A DNA stretch of 62,105 nucleotides from Deinococcus indicus (GTDB lineage Bacteria; Deinococcota; Deinococci; Deinococcales; Deinococcaceae): NCBI RefSeq assembly GCF_002198095.1, contig NZ_NHMK01000039.1, positions 1-62,105 of the forward strand. The letters run 5' to 3'. Below, piece by piece: positions 22,399 to 31,625 of this stretch. The notes beneath the pieces are model-generated. The model saw only the letters and a program-made list of their open reading frames with translations. It did no database searches and was not told the DNA's origin. Position 1 is the first letter of the stretch. Each line of letters starts with the position of its first letter. The translations under genes were made by a program, and so were the position numbers.

Positions 22399-25300
22399 TC
22401 AGGAGGGCGCCAGCTGAGCCTGCCGGATCAGGCCGTCCAGGCCCAGCGCCTGCGCCTCGCGGTGGGCGCGCCGACGTTCGCGCCGGGCGGCGTCCGCCTG
22501 ACCCTGCAGGTCCAGGAGGGCGGCGAGACTGCCCGCGCGCAGCACCCGCAGGCGCGGGCTGCCCTCGCCGCTCAGGCCCGCCGCTTCCTGCGCGGCGACC
22601 TCAGGCAGTCCGGCGCGCCACAGGATCCGGACCTCGTGGTCGCGGGGGTGGTGCAGCAGGCCACTGCCGCGCAGGGCCGGCGTGACCCTCAGCCGCTCGT
22701 CCCGCGCCGCGAGCACGTCGCGCAGCGCCTCGCCCCCGGCCGGGTCGCCCTGCCCCAGCGCCTCGCGGGCGCGGGCGCGCAGGGTCCAGACGGTCGCGCG
22801 GGTCAGGTGTCCGGCGTCGCCGCCGAGGTCGGCGGGAATGGCGGCCCAGGCGTCGTCGAGGGTGCGCAGGGCGGCGCGCGGCTCGCCCAGGTGCAGCCAC
22901 GCGGCGGCCAGGGTGCGGTGCGCGGCGTACCCGTGCAGGCCGCCCAGCCGCGCCGCGACCGGGACGGCGGCGCGGGCGGCGTCCAGGGCGCCCGGCGCGT
23001 CACCCTGGTCGAGCAGCGCGAGGCTGAGGGTCCGCTGCGCGACGCCCAGGCCGTTCAGGAACTCGGTGTGCCCGAGTTCGTCCGTGAGGGCGCGCAGTTC
23101 GTCCGTCACGGCGCGGGCGTACCCCTGCGCGGTGGCGGCCAGCGCGCCCATCGTGCGGGCGTACGCCACCGGCAGTTTCAGCGCGGACCGGCCCGCGCCG
23201 CGCCGCACCACCTGCGCGGTGGTGGCCCGGCAGTCCTGCCAGCGGCCCAGCTGCTGCTGCGCCACGAACAGCACCTCCAGGGCGGCGGCGGCCAGGTCCT
23301 CGTCCCCGCAGGTGTCGGCGGCCCGCAGGGCGGTGCGGGCGCGGCGCACGACCTGCGGGTAGGCGCCGGCGCTCATGGCCAGCCACGCCTGCCGCTCGGC
23401 GATCAGGCCCTGCGCCCAGGGGTGCCGGCGGGCGCGGCGGCGCGCGAGGTCCAGCAGCTGCGCGGCGAGGTCCTCGCGCCCGGCGAGGCGCTGCTCGTCC
23501 GCCACGAGGCAGTCCGCGCTGGCCCGCAGCGCCGCGTCGCTGCGCGTCAGCGCCAGCTGCGAGAGCGCCGCGACGAGCTGCGCGCTGCGCGGATGCTGGA
23601 ACAGCCCGGCGTGCAGCAGCTGACCGGCGCGGCGCAGCGTTCGGGTGAGCGCCGCGGTGTCCAGCTGCGGCAGCGCGCCCTGGTCGAGCAAGTCGAGCAG
23701 CCGGGTCAGGCCGCCCGCCACGAACCCGGCGGCGTACAGCTCGTCGAGCAGGTCGAGCTGCGCGAGCGCCGCGGCGCGCCGTTCCCCGGCCGCGTGGGCC
23801 GCCTGCGCCCGCTCGGCGGCCGGGACGGGTTCGCCGGTCGCGGCGCGGGCCTGCAACGCCGACCACCACGCGGCGCCCAGCCCGGCGCGGACCGCCCTGC
23901 CCAGCGTGCTGCGCGCCGCCTGCCGGATCAGGTCGTGCCGGAACGCCCCCTCGTTCACCCAGCGGGCCTGTTGCAGCGCCTCCAAGTGCCGGGCCAGCGG
24001 CAGGACCCCCACCCCCAGAACCTGCGCGCACACGGGCAGGGGCGGCAGGGCGCCGCAGACCTCGATCAGGTGCAGCAGGGCCAGCCGGTCGGGCGGCAGG
24101 GCGCGCAACTGCCGTTCCAGCAGCGTCAGGAGCGTGCCGCGCGGCGCGTCCCCCCCGTGCCGCGCCCGCGCGAGTTCGCTGAGGTGCAGCGGCCAGCCGC
24201 CGGTCACGCTCAGGACTTCCGGCAGGGTCGGGTCCAGCGGGGAGACGCCCAGCAGCGCCGCCGCGTCCGGCGCGGCCAGCGGCCCCAGCGTCCAGACGGA
24301 CGCGTCAGGCAGGTCCGCGAGCAGCGCCGCCACGTCCGGGTCGGGCGTGTCGAACCGTCCCGCGAGAATCAGGGTGCCGGTCCCGGCCGCGGCGCGCGCG
24401 GCGGCGTGACGCGCCCATTCCAGCGCGACCGGATCGAGCCAGTCCGCGCCGTCAAGCGTCAGCGTCTCCCCGGCGAGCCGCGCGGCCTCGTCCAGCGCCG
24501 GGAACAGCTGCCATTTCTGCAGCGGGTCGCCCGGCACGTCCAGCGCCGGCAGCAGGTTCACGAGCTGCCGGGCCGCCCAGCGCGGCAGGTTCCGCAGGGC
24601 GCCGGCGGCGTGCCAGTGACCCAGCGCGCGGCCCAGCGTGGCGTACGGGCGGGCCGGGTCGCCCGGCTGCGCCGACAGCCGCGCCGCGTCCGGCCGGGTC
24701 CGCAGCAGCGCACTCTTGCCGGACCCGGCCGGGCCGCGCAGGACCCACACGCCGCCGCGCGCCCCGGCCAGCCACGCCTGCTCCCGCGCGCGTCCCGCCA
24801 GCGGAGCTGCCGTCGCGGCGGGCAGGTCGGGTGCCGGGAGGGTCCGGTCGCGCCAGGCGCGGACCTGCGCCGCCTGCGCGTTCAGGCCGCGCCGCTCGTG
24901 CGCCTCGATCAGGGCCGCGAAGGCGCCGGCGTGCAGGTCGTCCGTGGCGAGCAGCGCCGCGGCGTGCGCCGCGACCTGCGGCCAGTCGCTGTCGGCGCGG
25001 GCGGCGTGCAGGGCCGCCCTGAGGTGCGCGGCGCGCCGGGCGGTGTGGAACGCGCCGCGCTCCTGCGCCCAGTCGGCGAAACCCGGCGCGCCGGGCAGTT
25101 CGAAACCGTCGAGCCAGGGGGCGCCGCCGCCTTCCCGTTCCCCCAGCGTGTCCACCAGCCCGGCGAAGGCCCAGCTCAGCAGGGCGCCGTCGGCGGTGAC
25201 GGCGGGCAGGCCGGCGGCGCGCAGCACCCGGTTGGTCTGCGCCAGGCAGTTGCGCAGCGCCCCGCGCGGGTCCTGCGCGTCCGTCCAGAGTTGCCGGGCC

Positions 25301-25452
25301 AGCGCCTCGCGCGGCTGCGGGCCGTCCAGGGCCAGACGCAGCAGCAGCGCCAGGCCCTTGCGGGACGCGAAGCGCAGGTCCTGGCCGCCGACCAGCACGC
25401 CTGGCCAGCCGTACACCCGCACCCACGCGCTCTCATGAGACACGCCGCTCAT
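22399..25452 (-). CDS. SARP/LAL-type ATPase regulator with BTAD and TPR-like repeats
   Basis: 1017 residues, ATG start. Residues 8-95 form an OmpR-like winged helix (VRVYGWPGVLVGGQDLRFAS, REALARQLWTDAQDPRGALRNCLAQ). Residues 100-215 match the bacterial transcriptional activation domain. A P-loop GPAGSGKSALL lies near 240 and a Walker-B-like TLTLDGADWLD near 335. The rest is Ala/Leu/Arg-rich helical repeats, probably TPRs. Proteins of this layout are ATP-dependent signal-responsive transcription activators. The divergent exported-protein gene 137 bp away is a possible target. There is no LuxR domain at the C-terminus. Confidence 0.85.
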   Translation of the reverse strand: MSGVSHESAWVRVYGWPGVLVGGQDLRFASRKGLALLLRLALDGPQPREALARQLWTDAQDPRGALRNCLAQTNRVLRAAGLPAVTADGALLSWAFAGLVDTLGEREGGGAPWLDGFELPGAPGFADWAQERGAFHTARRAAHLRAALHAARADSDWPQVAAHAAALLATDDLHAGAFAALIEAHERRGLNAQAAQVRAWRDRTLPAPDLPAATAAPLAGRAREQAWLAGARGGVWVLRGPAGSGKSALLRTRPDAARLSAQPGDPARPYATLGRALGHWHAAGALRNLPRWAARQLVNLLPALDVPGDPLQKWQLFPALDEAARLAGETLTLDGADWLDPVALEWARHAAARAAAGTGTLILAGRFDTPDPDVAALLADLPDASVWTLGPLAAPDAAALLGVSPLDPTLPEVLSVTGGWPLHLSELARARHGGDAPRGTLLTLLERQLRALPPDRLALLHLIEVCGALPPLPVCAQVLGVGVLPLARHLEALQQARWVNEGAFRHDLIRQAARSTLGRAVRAGLGAAWWSALQARAATGEPVPAAERAQAAHAAGERRAAALAQLDLLDELYAAGFVAGGLTRLLDLLDQGALPQLDTAALTRTLRRAGQLLHAGLFQHPRSAQLVAALSQLALTRSDAALRASADCLVADEQRLAGREDLAAQLLDLARRRARRHPWAQGLIAERQAWLAMSAGAYPQVVRRARTALRAADTCGDEDLAAAALEVLFVAQQQLGRWQDCRATTAQVVRRGAGRSALKLPVAYARTMGALAATAQGYARAVTDELRALTDELGHTEFLNGLGVAQRTLSLALLDQGDAPGALDAARAAVPVAARLGGLHGYAAHRTLAAAWLHLGEPRAALRTLDDAWAAIPADLGGDAGHLTRATVWTLRARAREALGQGDPAGGEALRDVLAARDERLRVTPALRGSGLLHHPRDHEVRILWRAGLPEVAAQEAAGLSGEGSPRLRVLRAGSLAALLDLQGQADAARRERRRAHREAQALGLDGLIRQAQLAPS

Positions 25453-25589
25453 CGTACCGCGCCCGGCCGCCCGCTAACTCCGGGGCAGCGGGTGGGGGGG
25501 GCTGTTGCGGTTCTGTTGCGGCGCTCCGGCAGGCTGTCGGCGCGGCCCCCCGTACGTCCCCCCCTGCGCGCGGCCCGCCGGAGGCACCC

Positions 25590-27002
25590 ATGAACCGAGC
25601 CCTGCTCACCCTGACCGTCACGCTGGCCGGCGTGGCCGCCGCGCAGTTCGCGCAGAACCGCACCCTCCCCACCAGTTTCCCCATCGACTGCCGCGCCCTG
25701 GACCGCCGCCCCAGCGCCCCGGAGGCCGCCAGGGACTGGAACGCCCGCTGTCAGCGCGTCGCGGACCAGTGGAGCAAGGGCACCCGCCTGGGCACCGGCC
25801 CCAGCGTCGCGCAACTCGCCAGCGCCTTTCCCACCAAACCCGGCAGCGTCCGCTACTGGGGCGGGTTCCTCGACGAACGCACCCGCAAGCTGTACATCGG
25901 CGCCACCTGGAGCGACAACCGCGACCGCAACGGCGACCCGGAACTGAAGAACTTCGGACTGCTGCTGGAAGTGGACGTGGACTTCAGCGGCCCCACGGCC
26001 GGGAACCGCCGCGTGATCAGCGGCAAGCACCTCAGCCGCCAGGGGGACCTGGACGTCGGCAGCGGCCCGAAACTCTCGACGGTCCGCACGGTCCGGCGCG
26101 GCCCGGACGGCGCGCTGTACGCCTTCACCATGGACGCCGGCAACCCGGCCACGATCGTCCGGATCGACCCGCAGAGCGGGGACCGCCGGGTGGTGTGGCA
26201 GGAACGGGCGATCCTGCACAACCAGCCCGGCCCGTTCCCCGCCGACCAGTGCGACAACGGGCAGACGCCCGGCAAGGACGGTGTCGCCGCCGGCGGCCGC
26301 CGGTCCATGCAGATCAACGGGGCCTTCTCCCCGTTCGAGATGAACCCCCGCACCGGCGAGTTCTACCTCGCGCCCATTCAGGCGAACAACGCCAGCCCCC
26401 AGGGCCTGCTGAAAATCAGCGCGGACGGCGCACAGTGCTCGTGGGTGACGCGCCTGAAAGCGGCGGGCAGCAACCGCTACGCGGACACGCCGCAGACCCG
26501 CGCCGAGGTGGACTCCGGGCAGCCGACCGGCAGCGGCCCGCGCGGCAGCGGCTTCAGCGGCATGACCCTGAACGCCACGAACCTCCACTACCGCGAGCAG
26601 GAGGGCCGCGCGTGGCTGTACGCCAGCAGCGGCGCGTCGTACTGGCGCACCGACCTGGAGAGCGGCAACCGCGAACTGGTCGTGCAGCAGGAGGTCGGCG
26701 ACACCAACAGCGTCTGGGACGAGCGGCGGCGCGTCCTGTGGACCAGCGGCACCGGCAGCAACTCCGGCATCGCGCCCGTGACCATCGAGGCCGAGGAACC
26801 CCGCCTGGGCGGGAACCTGTACTGCCTGAACCCCAGCGACGCCACGTACCAGTGCGTGCGCGGGCCGGGCGAGGTCGGGCCGCTGCTGCGCGGCGGGGTG
26901 TTCCTCGACCCGCGCGACGGCAACCTGATCGTCGCGCACGACGGCGTGGGCCTGATCCGCATCGAGATCGCCACCGGCAACTCCTACCTGTTCTCCCTGT
27001 GA
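25590..27002 (+). CDS. exported protein, probable beta-propeller, function unknown
   Basis: 470 residues, ATG start with CCGGAGG upstream. The signal peptide is about 1-19 (LAGVAAAQ). Repeated blade-like words follow through the mature part: RRGPDGALYAFTMDAGNPAT, VRIDPQSGDRRVVWQ, FEMNPRTGEFYLAP, GLLKISADG, AWLYASSGASYWRTDLESGN, VWDERRRVLWTSGTG and FLDPRDGNLIVAHD. These suggest a six- or seven-bladed propeller. Four or more cysteines could form disulfides. No catalytic set is recognised. It is divergent from the large regulator and followed by a second exported protein. Confidence 0.7.
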   Translation: MNRALLTLTVTLAGVAAAQFAQNRTLPTSFPIDCRALDRRPSAPEAARDWNARCQRVADQWSKGTRLGTGPSVAQLASAFPTKPGSVRYWGGFLDERTRKLYIGATWSDNRDRNGDPELKNFGLLLEVDVDFSGPTAGNRRVISGKHLSRQGDLDVGSGPKLSTVRTVRRGPDGALYAFTMDAGNPATIVRIDPQSGDRRVVWQERAILHNQPGPFPADQCDNGQTPGKDGVAAGGRRSMQINGAFSPFEMNPRTGEFYLAPIQANNASPQGLLKISADGAQCSWVTRLKAAGSNRYADTPQTRAEVDSGQPTGSGPRGSGFSGMTLNATNLHYREQEGRAWLYASSGASYWRTDLESGNRELVVQQEVGDTNSVWDERRRVLWTSGTGSNSGIAPVTIEAEEPRLGGNLYCLNPSDATYQCVRGPGEVGPLLRGGVFLDPRDGNLIVAHDGVGLIRIEIATGNSYLFSL

Positions 27003-27064
27003 CACGGACTCCGGGCGCGCGGGGCGCATCACCCGCCTCCGCCCGGGTCCAGAGGAGGTCCAAT

Positions 27065-27589
27065 ATGCACCGACTGACTCCCCACATCCTGGCCCTGGCC
27101 CTGCTGCCGGGCGCCGCCCACGCGCAGAACAGCCTGAACGGCATGGCGTACGTGTACGACGTGCCGCGGTTGCTGAACACCAGCCGCGTGGACCTGCTCG
27201 AAGGGCTGTTCACGTACCGCGTCAGTGACCGTTCGGGCAGCGCCGCGCTCCGCCTGACGCTGGACGTCCGCAGCGTCGGCGGGGGCCGCGTCCATACCAC
27301 GGACCTGAGCGTCCCGACTCCGCTGCGCGCCCCGGCGCTGATGACCGTGCAGGACGTCGCGTGGAACCTCGCCAGCCAGTGCTTCAACCTGCTGCCGGAA
27401 CGGCGCACGCCGGTGGCGTCCTGGCTTGCCGGTCTGAGCGAGGGCCTGCCCGACAACGAGCGGCGCGAGGCGACCTTCGGGCCGCTGACCCTGCGCGCCA
27501 CGCCCGTGCCGGGCGGCCTGAAGCTCAGCTTCACGCGCTCCGACCAGCCCGGCGTGCGGCCATGGAACCGCTGGTGCTGGACCGACTGA
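27065..27589 (+). CDS. small exported protein of unknown function
   Basis: 174 residues, ATG start with AGAGGAGG eight bases upstream. The signal peptide is about 1-20 (LLPGAAHAQ). The mature protein is predicted mostly beta, with a single cysteine near 120 (NLASQCFNLLP) and another near the C-terminus (NRWCWTD), which could pair. No family is recognised. It lies 62 bp after the propeller-like gene and is probably co-transcribed. An SNR fragment follows immediately after the stop. Confidence 0.65.
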   Translation: MHRLTPHILALALLPGAAHAQNSLNGMAYVYDVPRLLNTSRVDLLEGLFTYRVSDRSGSAALRLTLDVRSVGGGRVHTTDLSVPTPLRAPALMTVQDVAWNLASQCFNLLPERRTPVASWLAGLSEGLPDNERREATFGPLTLRATPVPGGLKLSFTRSDQPGVRPWNRWCWTD

Positions 27590-27645
27590 AACGGACTCCG
27601 AGTGAATGGGCTGCAAGGCCCGTTCCAGCCGGGGAGGGCGAGGGG
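27590..27645 (+). repeat. truncated SNR-like repeat
   Basis: AACGGACTCCGAGTGAATGG followed by GCTGCAAGGCCCGTTCCAGCC matches the first third of the SNR, then similarity is lost. It directly follows the TGA stop of the preceding gene. Confidence 0.7.
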
Positions 27646-27692
27646 GGCGCAGCGTCCCTGGCGGGCCACACCGTTCCGGGGCGGCGCGGCGG

Positions 27693-29978
27693 TCATCCGG
27701 GTTCGTTGCTCTGGAGGGCCCGCCACCTGACCGGCATGTCCCGCAGGTCGCGGTCGAACAGTCCGGCTCCCCGCCCGCCGAACAGCTGTTCCCAGTCGGC
27801 GGCGTCCAGCGCCTTTCGCAGCCGCGTCGCGTAGTTCTGCACGAGGGCCGCCCGGTAGTGCGCCGCGTCGTAGTCGCGGCCGTCCGGGTCGCTCAGGGCG
27901 GTGAGTCCCTGCCCGGCGCGGACGTACAGGTCGATGCGGTCGCCCACCCGGAAGTCCAGTCCGGCCCGCCACGCCGCTTCCAGGTGCGTTTCCCGACGCT
28001 GGGCGCGCGTCTGGGCGTAGTCGGCGCGGGTCTTCCCGATCCGCAGGCGGGTACTGACGTCCGCGTTCGTGAAATCCCGCTCCGTCAGGCGCCTGACGGT
28101 GTCCTCGAACGCCGCCTGCACGCCCGGCACGTCCCCCTGCAACAGGGCTTGCAGCGCCGCGCGCAGGAACGCCGCGCCGTACCGCCCGGAGCGGCTGGAC
28201 CCGAACGACGCGCCGCTCTGGTCGAGCGTGCCGTCGTACCGCAGCAGGGCGTAGTTCTTCACCTGATGGCTCAGCATCGCCCGCGCGCGCCCGTCGAACT
28301 CCAGCGTGATCCCGTTCGGCAGGCCGGCGGCGACCTGCGCGATCAGCGTCCGCTCGGCCGCCTCCCCGAGGTCCTGCCCGGTGCTGAAGTACACGCCGTC
28401 CGTGTCGGATTCGATCAGCTGCACGCCGCGCGCCTGCAGCGCCGACGTGACCTGCTGCAGGATGGCCCGCCCGCGCGCCGTGACCCGGTCGGCCGCCTCC
28501 CGGTCCCCCAGCCGTGCCAGCCGCCCGGCGCCCAGGTACCCGTACGCGGCGTTCACGACCAGTTTCATGGCGTCCTGCATGGCGTGGTGTTCCCGCCGCT
28601 GGGCCTCGCCGAGCAGCGCATTGCGCGCCTCGCGCTTGTGCGTCAGGCGCCGGGCGGTCAGGTCACTCACGATCCGGTGGAAGGCGCCCAGTTCGTCCTG
28701 GCGCGGGCCGATCCCCTCGGCGCGGATGATGCTGGGGTACATGCTGGCCACGTCCGCCTTGACGACGTGCCGCAGCACGCCCTCGGCGTGCAGTTGCACG
28801 TGACCGCCCCGGTGCGGTCCGGCGTGACCCCGCTCGGACGCCGGGAAGGGCCGACCCGCCTCGACGTACGTGCGGACCAGCATGGGTTCCAGCACGCCCT
28901 TGGCCGGCCCGGCCCGCGTCAGGCGGTGGTACGGGCGGGGCGTCAGGCGGGCCAGCGCGAACGCCGGGGCGAGCATGATCCGTGCCAGGGCGTCCACCTC
29001 CTGCACGTCCTGCCGCGCGTACGCCCGCACGAGCTTCGGGTGGTCCCGGTAGGTGGTCACGATCTGGTCGCCCTCCAGGTACACCCGGCCCTCCGGCGCG
29101 ACCCCGAAGTGCCGCGCGGCGGCCTTCAGGCCCCCCGACGGGAGGTTCAGGCGACGCACGGCGTCGAGCGTGTCCAGCACCTCCCGGCCCGGACAGACCC
29201 ACAGCGGCGTGCGGCTCCCGTCGTCCACCGTCCAGGGCACGCCGTCCCCCGCCCGGCCCAGCCGCAGCGCAATCCCGCAGCGGCGGGCCCGGGCGGCCAG
29301 GAACGGCAGGTCGAAGCCGTGAATGAAGTGATTCTCGATCACGTCCGGGTCGCGTTCCCGGACCAGTTCCAGGAACGCCTCGATCAGCTCGCCTTCCTGC
29401 GCCGCTCGCCTCGCCTCCAGCAGCGTCTCCAGGCCCCGGTTGTCCCGCACGGCGATCAGGAAGATGCGGCCCTCGTCCGGGCTGAGCGCGGTGGTCTCCA
29501 GGTCGAACTGCAACCGCACCGGCTGATCGAAGGTCAGGCCCTGATGGTACGTCTGCCGGGAGGTGATCAGGTACTGCTCGGCGTACCCGAGGCGCAGGTA
29601 GCCGCTCAGTTCCCCCAGCGGCGGCGGAACGTCCAGGCCGCGGTTCAGGCCCACGCCGCGCCGGACGGCGGCCTCCAGCTGCCGGGGCGACGGGCCGCTC
29701 AGCAGGTACCGGTACGCCCGCGCGTCCACCGGGCGGTCCGGCGCGAGGTCCCGCGCGTGGTACAGGGACCCCGTCGGGGCCTCACCGGCCGATACCGTCA
29801 GGGCGTCCCCCAGGTGCGTCAGGTCGTCCGGCGTCCGCGCGTACAGCCAGCCGCGCTGCCGCGTAGTCTCCCGCAGCGACGCGCCGCTGTGGGGGTCGCG
29901 CCGCCAGACGTGCACCGTCCCGTCCCCCGTCGCGTGAACGGACACGATGCCCGGTCGGGACGGAACAGTGGACGCCAT
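27693..29978 (-). CDS. polB: family B DNA polymerase
   Basis: 761 residues from the ATG at 29978. The frame is open upstream, but that part is Gly/Arg low complexity. The exonuclease motifs are intact: FDLETT (about 157-162, Exo I), ENHFIHGFDLPFLAARA (Exo II) and YARQDVQEV (Exo III). The polymerase motifs are DVASMYPSII (about 408, motif A), KLVVNAAYGYLG (motif B) and ESDTDGVYF (about 520, motif C, catalytic DTD). It should be an active proofreading polymerase, as in E. coli Pol II, which works in repair and translesion synthesis. It is divergent from the PARG gene with 127 bp between the starts. Confidence 0.93.
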   Translation of the reverse strand: MASTVPSRPGIVSVHATGDGTVHVWRRDPHSGASLRETTRQRGWLYARTPDDLTHLGDALTVSAGEAPTGSLYHARDLAPDRPVDARAYRYLLSGPSPRQLEAAVRRGVGLNRGLDVPPPLGELSGYLRLGYAEQYLITSRQTYHQGLTFDQPVRLQFDLETTALSPDEGRIFLIAVRDNRGLETLLEARRAAQEGELIEAFLELVRERDPDVIENHFIHGFDLPFLAARARRCGIALRLGRAGDGVPWTVDDGSRTPLWVCPGREVLDTLDAVRRLNLPSGGLKAAARHFGVAPEGRVYLEGDQIVTTYRDHPKLVRAYARQDVQEVDALARIMLAPAFALARLTPRPYHRLTRAGPAKGVLEPMLVRTYVEAGRPFPASERGHAGPHRGGHVQLHAEGVLRHVVKADVASMYPSIIRAEGIGPRQDELGAFHRIVSDLTARRLTHKREARNALLGEAQRREHHAMQDAMKLVVNAAYGYLGAGRLARLGDREAADRVTARGRAILQQVTSALQARGVQLIESDTDGVYFSTGQDLGEAAERTLIAQVAAGLPNGITLEFDGRARAMLSHQVKNYALLRYDGTLDQSGASFGSSRSGRYGAAFLRAALQALLQGDVPGVQAAFEDTVRRLTERDFTNADVSTRLRIGKTRADYAQTRAQRRETHLEAAWRAGLDFRVGDRIDLYVRAGQGLTALSDPDGRDYDAAHYRAALVQNYATRLRKALDAADWEQLFGGRGAGLFDRDLRDMPVRWRALQSNEPG

Positions 29979-30105
29979 CGCCCGCAGTATAGGAACGGCG
30001 CGCCCCCCCGGCCTCCGACCTGAACCCGCTGTATCCTGCGGCGCCAGGACCGGCCGACCGCACCCGACCCCCGCACCCCCCCGCCGACCCGCCCCGGAGG
30101 TTCCG

Positions 30106-30963
30106 ATGCCGCCCCTCGACCGCACGAAGCTGATTCAGGACGCCCACAGCACCCTGGCCGCGCTGAGCGCACGCGGGTACGACGGCCCGCGCGGCCACGT
30201 GGATCTGACCCTGCACCTCGCCCGCCAGGACGCCGGCACGCGGCTGTACACCCCGGAACACCTGCGCGCCGCCGAACAGCTGCTGGAACCCGGCCCGCAC
30301 GACACCCGCTTCGCCGTCACGCGCGAAACGACCCTCGCCGCCACGCGCCGCCTGCTTGGCGAACGCCCCGGCCCGGTCTCTGCGCTGAACTTCGCGTCCG
30401 CCACGTCCACCGGCGGCGGCTTCCTGACCGGCTCGGCCGCGCAGGAAGAGAGCCTGTGCCGCGCCAGCGGCCTGTACGCCGCCCTGAGCCGCGCCCCCGA
30501 ATATTACGAGGGCCACCGCGCCCGGCGCGACCGCCTGTACACCGACCAGCTGATGTTCGCGCAGGACGTCCCGGTCTTCCGCGACGACGACGGCGCGTGG
30601 CTGGACCGGCCCTACCACACCGACGTCCTGACCGCCGCCGCCCCGAATCTCAGAGGTCTGGACGGCGCAGAACTCGACGCCCTGCGCCCCCAGGCGCAGC
30701 AGGCCATCGAACGGCGCGCCTCCCTCGTCCTCACGGCCTTCCGGCACGCCCGCTGCACCCGCCTCGTCCTGGGCGCCTGGGGCTGCGGAGCGTTCCGGAA
30801 CGACCCCCACCACGTCGCCCGGACCTTCCACGCCCTCCTGACCACAGGCCGGCACCGCGGAGCGTTCGAGGAAGTGGTCTTCGCCGTTTTCGCCATGCCC
30901 TGGGAAGAAACCAACCTCCACGCCTTCGAGCAGACATTCGCCGGACTCACGGCGCCCCGCTGA
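30106..30963 (+). CDS. bacterial-type poly(ADP-ribose) glycohydrolase (PARG)
   Basis: 285 residues, ATG start with CCGGAGG upstream. The macrodomain contains the PARG signature GGGFLTGSAAQEESLCR (about 104-120), with the catalytic GGG-x6-8-QEE, preceded by VSALNFASATSTG. LGAWGCGAFRNDPHHVA (about 224-240) is the second conserved loop. The N-terminal 80 residues match the microbial PARG cap region (TYTPE-like, RFAVTRETTL). The enzyme removes poly(ADP-ribose) chains; the D. radiodurans homologue is a known active PARG. The family B polymerase next to it suggests a DNA damage setting. Confidence 0.93.
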   Translation: MPPLDRTKLIQDAHSTLAALSARGYDGPRGHVDLTLHLARQDAGTRLYTPEHLRAAEQLLEPGPHDTRFAVTRETTLAATRRLLGERPGPVSALNFASATSTGGGFLTGSAAQEESLCRASGLYAALSRAPEYYEGHRARRDRLYTDQLMFAQDVPVFRDDDGAWLDRPYHTDVLTAAAPNLRGLDGAELDALRPQAQQAIERRASLVLTAFRHARCTRLVLGAWGCGAFRNDPHHVARTFHALLTTGRHRGAFEEVVFAVFAMPWEETNLHAFEQTFAGLTAPR

Positions 30964-30996
30964 ACCGGCTGGCGCGCCCCACCCCGGCGATGCTGG

Positions 30997-31509
30997 TCAC
31001 TCCTGCGGCACCTCGGTGGGGGGGAGCATGGCGCGGCTCAGGTCGTGGTGGCTGGTGAGGTCGAGCAGGGGCGGTGATTCGCGGATCAGGGTGCCGGTCA
31101 GGTGGTGGTAGCCGTCGGGCAGGTCGCGGCCGCGCAGCAGGTAGGTGTGCCGGTCGGGGGTGACGGCCAGCAGGTCCGCGCCGACCCGCTGGACGCGGGC
31201 GGTGACGGTCAGGGTGGTGCCGGCGGGCGCGGTGGGGGAGCTGCGGGGGTGGCGCCGGACGTCGCCGGGCAGGCGGGCGTTGTGGACGATCAGTCGCGGT
31301 GCGGGGCCGTTCCGGAGCTGCCCCCAGACGTCCAGGCGGGTGTCGTGCCGGGGGCTCCAGTCGAAGGGTTCGCCGGACAGTTCGATGGTGGCGTCGGCGT
31401 CGCTCAGGGTGGCGCCGGTGACGCTGCGGGCGTAGGTGCCGGTCACGAGGACGAGGGTGCCGTCCGGGGTGGCCGCCAGGTCCGCGATGGTCAGGGTGCG
31501 GTAGGTCAT
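30997..31509 (-). CDS. OB-fold-like protein of unknown function
   Basis: 170 residues, ATG start overlapping the stop of the 39-residue upstream frame. Repeated strand patterns (TLVLVTGTYARSVTG, ATIELSGEPFDW, TRLDVWGQLRNG, TLTVTARVQRVGADLLAV, YHHLTGTLIRE) look like one or two OB-type beta barrels, as in nucleic-acid-binding proteins. There is no signal peptide and no catalytic motif. It is the last gene of a three-gene translationally coupled set. The assignment is by pattern only. Confidence 0.6.
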   Translation of the reverse strand: MTYRTLTIADLAATPDGTLVLVTGTYARSVTGATLSDADATIELSGEPFDWSPRHDTRLDVWGQLRNGPAPRLIVHNARLPGDVRRHPRSSPTAPAGTTLTVTARVQRVGADLLAVTPDRHTYLLRGRDLPDGYHHLTGTLIRESPPLLDLTSHHDLSRAMLPPTEVPQE

Positions 31510-31625
31510 GGGGTCTCCAGCAGGGTGAGGACGATGGGGTGCGCGCAGAGGTTCGCGGCGTGCGTCAGGGCGGCGTCGGCGGCCAGGGGCGGGGTGGGGC
31601 CGCTGCCGGTGGCGTCGCGGCTCAC
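31506..31625 (-). CDS. 39-residue protein, coupled within a three-gene operon
   Basis: GTG start that overlaps the upstream gene's stop (GTGA), with a stop overlapping the ATG of the next gene. The sequence has a helix-prone Ala/Leu centre with DAALTHAANLCAHPIVLTLL and one cysteine. No domain is known. The overlap at both ends is the main reason to call it. It could instead be a translational coupling device or a remnant. Confidence 0.45.
   Translation of the reverse strand: MSRDATGSGPTPPLAADAALTHAANLCAHPIVLTLLETP

Noticed and set aside
22462..25593. Plus-strand frame of more than 1000 codons opposite the SARP/LAL regulator
   Set aside because: It is antisense shadow coding of a GC-rich gene: Gln/Arg/Gly-rich, with no domains and no ribosome site.
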